The notes under the pieces: generated by a model
The model's database searches: none
Told to the model about the DNA's origin: nothing
The model's input: the letters and a program-made list of their open reading frames with translations, nothing else
Source of the DNA: Ursus arctos
Lineage: Eukaryota; Chordata; Mammalia; Carnivora; Ursidae
Assembly: GCF_023065955.2 (NCBI RefSeq)
Contig: NW_026622841.1
Coordinates: 15,386,501-15,450,500 of the forward strand
DNA length: 64,000 bases
Direction: 5' to 3'
Program-made: the position numbers and the translations under genes
In this document: positions 55,628 to 64,000 of the stretch, one piece after another
Layout of the letters: the number at the start of each line of letters is the position of its first letter
How positions within the stretch are numbered: the stretch's first letter is position 1

Positions 55628-55737
55628 GGGGGCGCCTGGCTGGCTCAGTCAGTGGAGCATGCAGCTCTTGGTCTCGGGATCACAAGTTCGAGCCCCACAT
55701 TGGGTGTAGAGATTGCTTAAATAAATAAACTTTTAAA
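55628..55737 (+). mobile_element. Can-SINE, short type
   Basis: 'gggggcgcctggctggctca', 'gagcatgcagctcttggtct', 'agttcgagccccacattggg' and an 'aaataaataaac' tail. Confidence 0.96.
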
Positions 55738-55779
55738 AAGAGAGAAAAAAAGAAAAAACACTAAAATATAGTTCTGTTT

Positions 55780-55882
55780 GTGCTGATTTTGGCAACACTT
55801 ATACTAAAATTGGAATGATACAGAGATCAGCATGGCCCTGGGCAAGAATGACACATAAATTCGTCAAGTGTTCTATATTTTT
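55780..55882 (+). pseudogene. RNU6: U6 snRNA retropseudogene
   Basis: Near full-length U6 (spliceosomal snRNA) starting GTGCT and ending ATATTTTT. Recognisable blocks are 'atactaaaattggaatgata', 'agcatggccctgggcaaga' and 'tgacacataaattcgtcaag'. It differs from functional U6 by several substitutions and a 3-base loss where the conserved ACAGAGAAGA box lies (here cagagatcagc), so it cannot act in splicing. No proximal sequence element or TATA was recognised upstream; the short-type SINE lies there instead. It is directly followed, same strand, by a truncated L1. Confidence 0.95.
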
Positions 55883-56335
55883 ATATGTATATATTTATTA
55901 TGTCTTTTTAATATATATTATATATAATATGGAATATTACTCAGCCACTAAAAAAGAATGAAATCTTGCCATTTGCAACAACATGGATGGAGTTAGAGAG
56001 GATTATGCAAAGCAGAATAAATCAGAGAATGACAAATATCATAGGACTTCACTCATATGTGGAATTTAAGAAACAAAACAAATGAGCAAAGGAAGAAAGA
56101 GAGAGAGAGGCAAGCCAAGAAACAGACTTTTAACGCGAGAGAACACACTGATGGTCACCAGAGGGGAGGTGGGTAGGGGATGGGGGAAATAGGTGACAGG
56201 GATTAAGGAGGGCACTTGTGACGAACCCAAGGTGATGTATGGAAGTGTTGAATCACTATATCGTACACCTGAAACTAATGTAACATTGTGTGTTAACTAC
56301 ACTGGAATTAAAATAAAAACTTCAAAAGCCAAAAT
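55883..56335 (+). mobile_element. Carnivore L1 3' end fused to U6
   Basis: After an AT-rich stretch: 'tggaatattactcagccact', 'gccatttgcaacaacatgga', 'cttcactcatatgtggaatt', 'atggtcaccagaggggaggt', 'gatgtatggaagtgttgaat' and 'ggaattaaaataaaaact'. 5'-truncated, ending in the L1 3' terminus. The likely target duplication tagttctgt (55769-55777) / tagttttgt (56341-56349) encloses U6 and L1 together, indicating one chimeric insertion. Confidence 0.93.
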
Positions 56336-56429
56336 AAAGGTAGTTTTGTAAAGAAAAGATGAAGTCAATGGGAATCACTAGGCAGGTCTGAATGAACTTT
56401 CCACACAGTGGGATTCGGGGTAACTAATG

Positions 56430-56485
56430 AGATGGCACACAGGAGATACTCAGTAAATATTTCTGAATGAATAAATGAATGATTC
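56430..56485 (+). mobile_element. L2 3' tip (weak)
   Basis: 'ggcacacaggagatactcag' then 'taaatatttctgaatgaata' resembles the terminal L2 motif. Confidence 0.55.
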
Positions 56486-56579
56486 AGAAAGGAAAACAGA
56501 GCTAAGAGACAAATGGCCTTATCTGCAAGTTCTTCTCAAGTTGGAGAATGGGACAAAGATTAGGGAAGCTGCCTGTTAG

Positions 56580-56796
56580 ACCACGTTCATGGTTGAGAAT
56601 ACCCTGTGTAATAAAGATGTCCATTCTTTCCAAATTAGTCTATACATTCAATAAAATTAATTTCAAATTTCATCACGTTTTTGTGTGGAGCTTGGCAGGC
56701 CAATGTTAAATTTCATCGAAGGAACAAAGGTCCAAGAAATCAAACCTTTTTTTATGAAAAAGGTAGAGGATGTCGTTGCTCCAAGAAATATCATTA
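56580..56796 (+). mobile_element. Old L1 ORF2 fragment
   Basis: 'aagatgtccattctttccaa', 'ctatacattcaataaaatt' and 'gtgtggagcttggcaggcc' follow the ORF2 segment downstream of RT, highly diverged. Continues after the mini-insert at 56797-56864. Confidence 0.7.
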
Positions 56797-56864
56797 AACA
56801 GGAAACTAATATAACACTGGATGTTAACTACACTGGAATTAAAATAAAAAACTTCGTTAAAAAT
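56797..56864 (+). mobile_element. Very short L1 3'-terminus insertion
   Basis: About 55 bp of carnivore L1 3' terminus ('gaaactaatataacactgga', 'actacactggaattaaaata') plus an A-rich tail. It is flanked by the exact 9-bp repeat atatcatta (56788-56796, 56865-56873). An extremely 5'-truncated retrotransposition event. Confidence 0.85.
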
Positions 56865-56869
56865 ATATC

Positions 56870-57385
56870 ATTATAAAGGGTAATGATTAAGTCATTAAGA
56901 TTTTGACATGGTAAAGACAAAAAGATGGTTCAAACATATTAGAAAGTAAATATGGAAACCTGATATATCCCTGAGCTAACACTATAAATCAGTGGGGAAG
57001 AATTAATTATTCAATAAATAGTTTGAGTTCAACTGGTTATCCGTATGAAAAAAGATAATGTAGACTGTAAACTCACACCATGTCTAAACATCCATTTCCG
57101 GAGTATTAAAACGCATATTGTGAAAAACAAAATTTTTTTAGTTTCAGAAAAAAACGTAGAATAACTTTTTTGAATTGTGATATTCAGGAAGGAAGTCTTG
57201 TATAAGATACAGGAAGCACAAACAATTAAGGCGAAAAATCAATTCGTATAACTACATCAATCCTTAAAACCTCTGTATGAAAAAGGACACCATTAAAAAG
57301 TGAGAATAACTAAAACCACTAAATTGTACACTTTTTAAAGGGCTATTTGTATGGCATACAAATCATATCTGAATAAAGCTGACCT
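56870..57385 (+). mobile_element. Old L1 ORF2 and 3' terminus with internal deletion
   Basis: 'atcagtggggaagaattaat', 'actcacaccatgtctaaac', then 'aaaggacaccattaaaaagt' (ORF2) jumps to 'ctaaattgtacacttttta' and 'atatctgaataaagctg' (3' end). About 1 kb of L1 between these points is missing. Confidence 0.8.
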
Positions 57386-57399
57386 TTAAAAAGTGAAAA

Positions 57400-58045
57400 G
57401 ACTTAAAGCAACAAAAACTTACTGCTTCCCACCCATAAAATTGACAAAAATTTTAAAGACTGACAATACCAAGGGTATGCATAGAAGTGGAGTCCGCTGT
57501 CAGAACAAACCCAGTAAGGGTATAAATTGTTACAACCACCTTGAAAAGAAATTTGTCAGTTTCCACCAAATGTGAAGATGTTGGCACCCTCTTACCCAGA
57601 AAGTTCATTTCCACATATATAGAAACTTGAGCACACGTGACCTACGAAGCGAGTACAACACGTTCACAGCAGCATCGTTCTAATACCAAAAAACTTCATA
57701 CTCATCCAAATAATCACCAAAAGGGAAATGTTTAGATTTAGAATATTCATAAGTGAAATGCTCTACAGCAGTCAAGATGAATAAACAGAGCTGTACGATT
57801 CATCATGGAGATAAGAGGTTGTTACCTCCGGAGAGGACTGGAGAGGAATTAAATCTGAAGGAGGTACAAAGGGACAGAAACAGAGCTTCAACTCTATCTC
57901 TAAAATGTCTTATTTTGTATTTCCAAAATCCAAGATAAATGTAACAAAAATGTTTTTAAGATCTGGGTAGTGTTACTTGAGTGCTTATTGTGTCATTTTC
58001 ATGTTTTGCATGTTTGGAATAATTTCACAGGAAATAAAATGCCTT
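57400..58045 (+). mobile_element. Old L1 3' region, second copy
   Basis: 'cccacccataaaattgacaa', 'gacaataccaagggtatgca', 'gttcacagcagcatcgttct', 'agcagtcaagatgaataaac' and a 3' UTR of older type. Stops throughout. Confidence 0.75.
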
Positions 58046-58164
58046 TAGTGTTTAATAAACATGGTTCTGAAAATATAGTAAATAACACCTTTGGTATGAA
58101 TGCATCAGTTCTATCTGTACACTTCATTATCAAAAAATTTTAAAAGAAAGGAATAGTAGTAGAT

Positions 58165-58305
58165 AGTTTCAGTTATGCGGGATGAATAAATTCTAAAAAA
58201 CTGCTGCACAAAATTGTGCCCGTAGTTTACAATACTGTATTGTGAATTTTAAAATTTGTCGAGAACGTGGATCTCATGTTAAGTGTTCTTATGATAAAAT
58301 TAGAT
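58165..58305 (+). mobile_element. L1 3' UTR end
   Basis: 'tcagttatgcgggatgaata', 'gctgcacaaaattgtgcccg', 'tttacaatactgtattgtg' and 'gatctcatgttaagtgttct'. Closely parallels 26045-26190. Confidence 0.88.
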
Positions 58306-58306
58306 A

Positions 58307-58500
58307 GGGGCGCCTGGGTGGCTCAGTCAGTTAAGCGTCTGCCTTCGGCTTAGGTCATGATCCCAGAGTCCTGGGATCGAGCCCCAAGTCGCAGTCATCG
58401 GGCTCCCTGCTCAGCAGGGAGTCTGCTTCTCCCTTTCCTCTGTCCCTCGCTGCCCGTTCATGTGCGCTCTCTCAAATAAATAAATAAAATCTTTAAACAA
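58307..58500 (+). mobile_element. Can-SINE, long type, with small internal insertion
   Basis: 'ggggcgcctgggtggctcag', 'tcatgatcccagagtcctgg', an extra 'cgcagt' near 58391, CT-rich body and 'aaataaataaataaaatct'. Confidence 0.97.
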
Positions 58501-58504
58501 ACAA

Positions 58505-59180
58505 CAAAAGAAGATGGATAAATAGATAGATAAACAGAGAGATAGGAATAGCAGCAAAGACTTACAGAATGCCCTAGAAACATGTCCTGTAAAATGAAGA
58601 AACTATTCCCTGCGTTCTTAGTAAAACACACATGTAAGGGCGACACACAGAATCCTCATAATTTAATCCAATCTATTCCTCCCCCTTTGATATGGAACTC
58701 ACTATGTACTGATGAAATATTGATAGTTCATGCCTTTTATCTTTGAAAACCAGATCATGTTCTTTCTGTGACTTGCCTAATATGTCATAATAAGGTAATA
58801 GTCCCAACTATGCACCAAGTTTTTTTTACTAGCCCCTCAATTTACTATTTTAGATAAGACACAGCTGTCAGTATCCGGAGAACCCCGGAAACAGGAGCTC
58901 ATCAAAGGAGCTGTAGGCACCCACTGGGTTTGTTTCCTTTCTCATTAGGTGGCTCCAGCTGTGGTCTCTTTCACCTTTGAAGAGATATGAGTGAACGAGA
59001 GAACGGGCAAAGAGGGGCATTAAGATTAAAGGGTGTGAGGCTGACAAGGCAGTGAGCGAGAAATGCCTGGCAGTCTTCCAACCCTGATGGAAAACTGAGC
59101 AAGGAGAGCGTATGCATAATGTCACAGGAAGAAGATCTCGACCTGTGTTAAAAGTCTGGAACTTTGACCAAACTTCACAC
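58505..59180. other. Unassigned spacer
   Basis: Contains a short GATA/GATAGATA-like run (58513-58548). A 134-codon minus frame (58868-59272) runs into the next SINE and is not genic. Confidence 0.5.
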
Positions 59181-59200
59181 TGAAAATATGAATAAGGATA

Positions 59201-59323
59201 TGCGACACCTGGCTGGCTAAACTCAGAAGAGCATGCGACTCTTGATCTCGGGGTCATGAGTTTGAGCCCCACGCTGGGTATAGGGATTACTTAAATAAAT
59301 AAATAAATAAACTTTTTAAAAAA
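59201..59323 (+). mobile_element. Can-SINE, short type
   Basis: 'tgcgacacctggctggctaa', 'gagcatgcgactcttgatct', 'gagtttgagccccacgctgg' and an AAAT-rich tail. A 19-bp flanking repeat (59182-59200 and 59324-59342) differs at two positions. Confidence 0.97.
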
Positions 59324-59344
59324 GAAAATATAAATAAGGGTAAA

Positions 59345-59980
59345 TAGAAAAGTCTTTACTTAGATGCAAAAATCCCTTATCCCACATGTATAGGATAAGG
59401 ACTAAATGAATTAGCTGCCATGTGTTAATTTTTTTTTAATTTAATGGACCAGATACTCATTGTCAGTAAACAATGAATTATGGCTAAAAAACAAAAATGC
59501 CACTGCAGTTTCAGACAGAATCTAGAAGGAAGAAAGTGGTTGCTGGCCAGGTCCATGGGGTATAATAACAATGTCTGGGGCACTGCATTTAATTCGGGAC
59601 ACCATGTTTTAAGAGTTCCTTGAACACATATAAAGAACAGTAAAAATAGTGAGGAAACCAATAACTTTTATGAGGAAGAGTGGAGGAATTACAAAGAGAA
59701 CTGAGCTCTTGTGGATATCAGCAAGGAGTGAAATCAAAGGGCAATCTTAATCATGCCGCACGTAGACAACATCTGTGATTGCCTTACAAGGGTGTTTGCT
59801 TCGTGGTGGGCACATAGTAAAAACAAGCTCTTATGCTGGTATTATCGAGGGTGACTGGTTCCTCTTTCCAAAATGTAAAAAAACAAACAAACAAAAAACC
59901 AAAATTTAATTGGTTTGGTTGATCCCATTGATATAGTTCAAGTGCCTAAGAACAAATAAAAATTTAATTTTACTTTAAAA
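59345..59980. other. Unassigned AT-rich spacer
   Basis: Includes an AAAC run at 59879-59897. No gene or named repeat. Confidence 0.5.
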
Positions 59981-59984
59981 GATT

Positions 59985-60130
59985 AAATGTACAAAAGGGC
60001 AGCAGAATTTTGAGGGGTGATGGAATTGCTCTGTATCTTGGTTGTGGTAGTGATTACACAACTGTATACTTTGTCAAAATCCATCAATCTGTATACCAAA
60101 AAGAATAAACTTTATTGTTTATAAACTATA
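59985..60130 (+). mobile_element. L1M 3' UTR end
   Basis: 'ggggtgatggaattgctctg', 'tatcttggttgtggtagtga', 'tttgtcaaaatccatcaat' and 'aagaataaactttattgt'. Confidence 0.85.
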
Positions 60131-60134
60131 AACT

Positions 60135-61585
60135 AAACAACTAATCAAAATGTGTTAAGTTGAAAATAAAACAAAGCTCATTTTACCCAAAGAGAGTTTT
60201 TTGTTCACACTATACCACACACCAATTCCAGAGTAGAAGAAAGAGACTAATGAGAGCCCAAGCATTCACATTCTCAATGCCCTTTTGGTGGTTGATACAC
60301 ATTCTGCAGGTACTAAGAAGAAAACGTCCACTTAAGATCTTTCCAGAAATGGGGCACTGAGAAACCAGTTTCTCTTCCCCTTCTTGGCGTAGGACAGATA
60401 GAAGATGCACACAGACTAGAATATACTAGATGACAGATGGACCAGCCTTGTTGGCCTCTCAGGCTCTAAACTAACCTGTCTAAACTGGAAAATAAAAACG
60501 AATAGAAAGAAATGTACATTCACCCTTTCTCTTCTCTTGTTTCTCCTCTTTGAACCATAGAGCTTATTTATCATTGAGTTTCTAGGATTGTAGCCTGACC
60601 TGGAAGTCTACACATAAGACCATTTATTTGCCTAGAAAAGAAAAACAAATCTGTTTATGCATTCATATGAGCTTAGATCTCCATTTTCAATGTGAAGTAA
60701 TCCTCATTTTACATCTTTGTCTTATATTGTATCTCATCAGATAAGAAGTAATGATAAAAAAACAAAATCAACTTCAAAGTCTTCTAACTAGTTGGTGCAG
60801 TTTAAAGACACTGAGCGTGTTCAGTTATTATGCCAGCAGTTGGAATGTTTCACCTGCAGCGTATGAATTCCAAATTGTAGATACACCCAGAGCAACTCAT
60901 AATCCCATGCCATTATTATTTGACACACGAACAGAAGAAGCTGCCTTGGGCTTCATTGGGCCGCCAAGAAAAGACATGGTGCCTACCTTCCCGCCTCAGA
61001 TAAAGCCAGCCCTCCACCAGCTGTCAAGGAGCCTAGTACTCCTTATCTCCCGAAGAAGATGTCAGTGAGGAGGTGTTGGCTCTCACCCCCTCCACCATGC
61101 TCCCTGGAAACTGCAAGATGGAGCAATTGCCCAATGGCTCCCCAACCAGATATATTAAATCAGATGTCTTCCACTCAGAGATCATCATACAAATCCCTTC
61201 AGATGTAACGAACACCAACGGAAGCCCAAGCCCAGCACGGTGGCCATCATCACCCAAACTACCAGGCACACACACTAATGTGACCCAAGTTCCCTTCCTC
61301 TGCACCCTCCCAAACCTGCAATGTGTTCTATTGGAACTCACAGCACATCAACGGAAACTCCCTCTCTCCTCACGTTCTTCTCTTTCACGTCCCGTTTGAA
61401 ACCTGGTCGTTGCATAAAAACATCTCTTCCCCTTTCCCCAGCACCCTCTGGAGTGGAGCTGGAGCTTTCTTTTCTCACACACCCCACGTAACTTGGGGTC
61501 TGGAAATGGGATGCTGTTCCCACTGCAAAGATAAAGCTCTTAATTCTCCTCCATACACCTGTTGCCCTCCGCGGGTCTTCTCAGT
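60135..61585. other. Unassigned low-copy segment
   Basis: About 1.4 kb without a confident repeat call. Overlapping 100-110-codon frames on both strands (60751-61634) show no recognisable domain. The right part grades into L2 sequence. Confidence 0.45.
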
Positions 61586-61589
61586 CCAG

Positions 61590-61953
61590 GAAGCAACAAA
61601 AATAGCCACCAGATTGTTCAAGTCAAAACTCTAGCAGTTATCCTTTATCCTGTACCCTAGCGACACCCAGTCCGTCGAGAAACCTATCAGTTCTACCTTG
61701 AAAACATATCCCAACCCCGTCCAATTGTCTTTGTGTTCACCATCGCCACTGTAATAATACAACACTCAGCTCTGTCCTCTGCCCTCATCCCCTCCCCTGG
61801 CCTGTAATCTTCCTTTGAAATGGCTAGAATATCACAACTGTCCCCTCCTTATAACTCACGAAGAGCTTTCTTTTGTTCCTTACAAATCCCTGCATGATCG
61901 GGGCCCTGCCCACCTCTGTTTCCTCTTCAAGCACCCCTTCCAGGCTTGTCCAC
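61590..61953 (+). mobile_element. L2 3' region, part 1 (split by MLT1)
   Basis: 'ctagcagttatcctttatcc', 'acctatcagttctacctt', 'aacatatcccaaccccgtc', 'caccatcgccactgtaata', 'ccctgcatgatcggggccct' and 'cccacctctgtttcctctt' are collinear with L2 ORF2 C-terminal sequence. Confidence 0.85.
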
Positions 61954-62395
61954 TGCAGTGGGTTGAACTGTGTCCCCCAAAATGATCGGTTCAATCCCCA
62001 ACCTCCCCCTCATACCAGTAAATGTAAACTTACTTGGAAATAGGATCTTTATGAATGTAATCAAGTTATGAGGTCATGCCAGAAGGCCTTGATCCAGTGA
62101 CTACTGTCCTTAAGAGAAAAGGAAAAGGTCACATGAAGACAGAGACACGGAGAGAGGACGTGAAAGATGGAGGCAGAGACGGGAGGGCTGCATCTGCCAG
62201 CCGCGGGTCACCAGGGATGTTGGGTGACTGCTAGAAGCTGGAAAGAGGCAAAGAAGGATCCTTCCCAGAGGGAGTAAAGCCCGGCTTACAGCTTGACTTG
62301 AGACCTCCGGCCTCTAAGTGAAGAGGCGATAAATTCTTCATTTTAAGCCACCCAGTTTGGGGCAATTTGTGACAAAGACCCTCGGAAATGAACAC
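61954..62395 (+). mobile_element. MLT1-type MaLR LTR inserted in L2
   Basis: 'gggttgaactgtgtccccca', 'ttggaaataggatctttatg', 'atcaagttatgaggtcatgc', a purine-rich middle and 'cattttaagccacccagttt' with a degraded end. Flanks tccac / cccac are compatible with a 5-bp duplication. Confidence 0.9.
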
Positions 62396-62785
62396 GCCCA
62401 CTAAATTCAAGTCACATTGACTTCTTTGGGTTCCCGAAACACTCCAAGCTTCTCCCTGACCTAGGGGCTCTGTTCTAACTCTTTTTCTTTGCCCAGAATG
62501 TTCTTCTTCCCATCTTTATATTACCAGCTTCTGCATGTCATTCACTGTTTAAATGTCCCCTCCTCTGTCACCAGCCACTCAACCTAGAAGAGTCACCAAG
62601 TCACTATCACATCAACCTGTTTTGGATATTTGCATAACTTACAGCCAGCTCTCTGATATTTTACATGATGATGTACTGTCTGTGTCTCTCCACGATAACA
62701 CGTGCTCCAAGAAAACAGTGACCGTGTCTGTCTTATTGCTGTCTCCCAGGTGCCCAGATAGTGCTTTGTACTTAGTAGGTAGGGA
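62396..62785 (+). mobile_element. L2 3' region, part 2
   Basis: Resumes L2: 'cccgaaacactccaagcttc', 'tctttgcccagaatgttctt', 'gtttaaatgtcccctcctct', 'aagaaaacagtgaccgtgtc' and 'agtgctttgtacttagtag'. Confidence 0.85.
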
Positions 62786-62789
62786 ACAA

Positions 62790-63335
62790 ACTGGTTCTGG
62801 TTTACCCAGGGCTGTCCTGGTTTTAGACCTTAGAGTCCCAGGTCCTGGAAGGCCCGTTGGTCCCAGGAAGCTGAGATGTCTAATTACTCTACTAGCAGAC
62901 ACCGTCAATCCAATTACCAATAACACTGGAAACTGAATGTTATGAACCTTTTAAAGAAGTTCTACTTTCTAAAATCTAACATGATAGGTGTAGTTGAATG
63001 TATCAGTCACAAGGTGGCACCAGACTTCTAGATTTATTTACAGACCAACTTTCACCGACGTCGCAAGACAGCTTTACATTCGGAAACGTTAAGATATTCA
63101 GCTGTTTTTCATAGTACCATTAAAGTCTTCTTTAAGACTGAAGTATAGAACTATATACTTATGAAGAAATTTTAATTCCGATGTATATTTCTGACAATCA
63201 TTAAATGTTTCCAAGTAGAAAAAAGATAAATTTATAAATACCATAACTAATTTGCATTTAAAATTTTATTTCTGAAATTTATGTCACACTAACATGAAAA
63301 ATTTGGACAGATAAAATTGTGGCCACGGTAACATC
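62790..63335. other. Unassigned spacer
   Basis: No gene or named repeat recognised; AT-rich from 62930. Confidence 0.5.
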
Positions 63336-63339
63336 TTTT

Positions 63340-63545
63340 ATCCTGGGTGGCTCAGTCAGTTGACGCCCCCCCCCACTCTTGATTTCAGCTAAGGTCATAC
63401 CAGGGTCGTGAGATGGAGCACTCACCTGGAGCTCCACGCTGAGCATGGAGCCTGCTTGAGATTCTCTCTTTCCCTCTCCCTCTGCCCCTACCCCCACTCA
63501 GGCATGCACTCTCTCTGTCTCTCAAGTTAAATAAATTAATCTTTA
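63340..63545 (+). mobile_element. Can-SINE, long type (left arm of inverted pair)
   Basis: 'cctgggtggctcagtcagtt', a C-run in the head, 'gagatggagcactcacctgg' and CT-rich body. Its tail is interrupted by the antisense SINE and resumes as 'aataaataaatctttaaaa' at 63728. Confidence 0.92.
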
Positions 63546-63727
63546 TTTTGTTTTTAATTTTATTTATTTGAGAGAGAGAAAGCAGAAGCAGGTGGAGGGG
63601 CAGAGGAGAGGGAGAAACAGACTCCCTGCTGAGCAACGATCCCGCTGCGGGAGTTGATCCCAGGACCCTGAGATAATGACCTGAGCCAAAGACAGATGCT
63701 TAACCAACTGAGCCACCCAGGCACCCC
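63546..63727 (-). mobile_element. Can-SINE, long type, antisense (right arm of inverted pair)
   Basis: 'ttttatttatttgagagaga' to 'gagccacccaggcacccc'. Flanks aataaattaatcttta (63530-63545) and aataaataaatcttta (63728-63743), a 16-bp target duplication within the tail of the sense SINE. Confidence 0.96.
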
Positions 63728-63744
63728 AATAAATAAATCTTTAA

Positions 63745-64000
63745 AAAAGAAATAAATAAAATATAGCAAGTATTTGTGCATTAGCATAGTTAACAATCTG
63801 AAGATTTTGATAGCTACAGAAAAAAAATCAGTTTGCCAGAAAAATATCAGAAATGTTCCACGAGAAACCGTGCTCGAGTTTATAGATTTCAGGTAAGAGA
63901 TAATCCCAACTGGGTTTCATTTCCTAGCAGAACCTCATAGTCATGAAGTCAAAAGAGCTTCCCCTCAAGAATTCTTGTTTGTAGTAAAGATTTACTGCTC
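63745..64000. other. Unassigned AT-rich end of window
   Basis: No gene or repeat recognised. Confidence 0.5.

Noticed and set aside
55780..55882. Functional U6 snRNA gene
   Set aside because: Loss of bases at the conserved ACAGAGA-box region, other substitutions, and no recognisable upstream snRNA promoter elements.
61073..61634. Overlapping 100-codon frames as a processed pseudogene
   Set aside because: The right part grades into L2 sequence and no parent gene is recognisable.

Overview
The window is nuclear genomic DNA from a mammal of the order Carnivora, most likely a bear (Ursidae). The evidence is 34 tRNA-derived Can-SINE copies in both orientations. Several of them (about 22771-22975, 27006-27207, 31411-31608, 40711-40911) carry the 'gcacagcggttaagcgtctg' head and the 'ctctcgctggctgtctct' 3' body that I associate with recent ursid/panda SINEs; the canid-type SINE body is absent. 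Carnivore-type L1 3' ends are present too. The family-level call rests on recalled consensus and should be checked by alignment.

I recognise no protein-coding gene, functional RNA gene, CRISPR array or operon. The open reading frames are short (203 codons at most) and sit in repeats or AT-rich spacer, and none resembles a known protein. The window reads as an intergenic or deep-intronic stretch of low-GC chromatin. The only recognisable gene-derived RNA sequence is a U6 snRNA retropseudogene at 55780-55882, apparently fused to a truncated L1.

Layout. 0-3 kb: antisense L1 ORF1 and L1 3' end, a MER5-like hAT element, L2 and MIR. 3.1-4.5 kb: an antisense MLT1 LTR split by an antisense endogenous-retrovirus LTR plus a CpG-rich leader. 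5-13 kb: spacer with MIR, an MLT1/MST LTR, L2 and four SINEs. 13-16.5 kb: L1 3' end, an ancient repeat present twice, and an MLT1 LTR. 16.5-24 kb: many SINEs, a low-copy segment with AP-1 motifs (19.1-19.6 kb), and an old L1 3' half split by nested SINEs. 24.9-31.7 kb: L1-rich, including a 2-kb sense L1 3' half. 33-41 kb: L2, MIR, paired MER5 elements, tandem SINEs, and a three-layer nest (SINE in L1 in MIR). 41.9-42.3 kb: a solo ERV LTR. 43-45 kb: two CpG-dense low-copy patches. 49-50 kb: antisense carnivore L1. 52-58 kb: L1 and LTR pieces plus the U6-L1 chimera. 59-64 kb: L1, an L2 split by an MLT1 LTR, and an inverted SINE pair at the right end.

The content is therefore a record of transposition. 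Insertion order can be read at many places because target-site duplications survive. No set of cooperating genes is visible. The observations most worth following are the U6-L1 chimera, the LTR-plus-leader with splice-like signals at 3.3-4.2 kb, the CpG- and AP-1-rich low-copy patches, and the adjacent inverted SINE pair.
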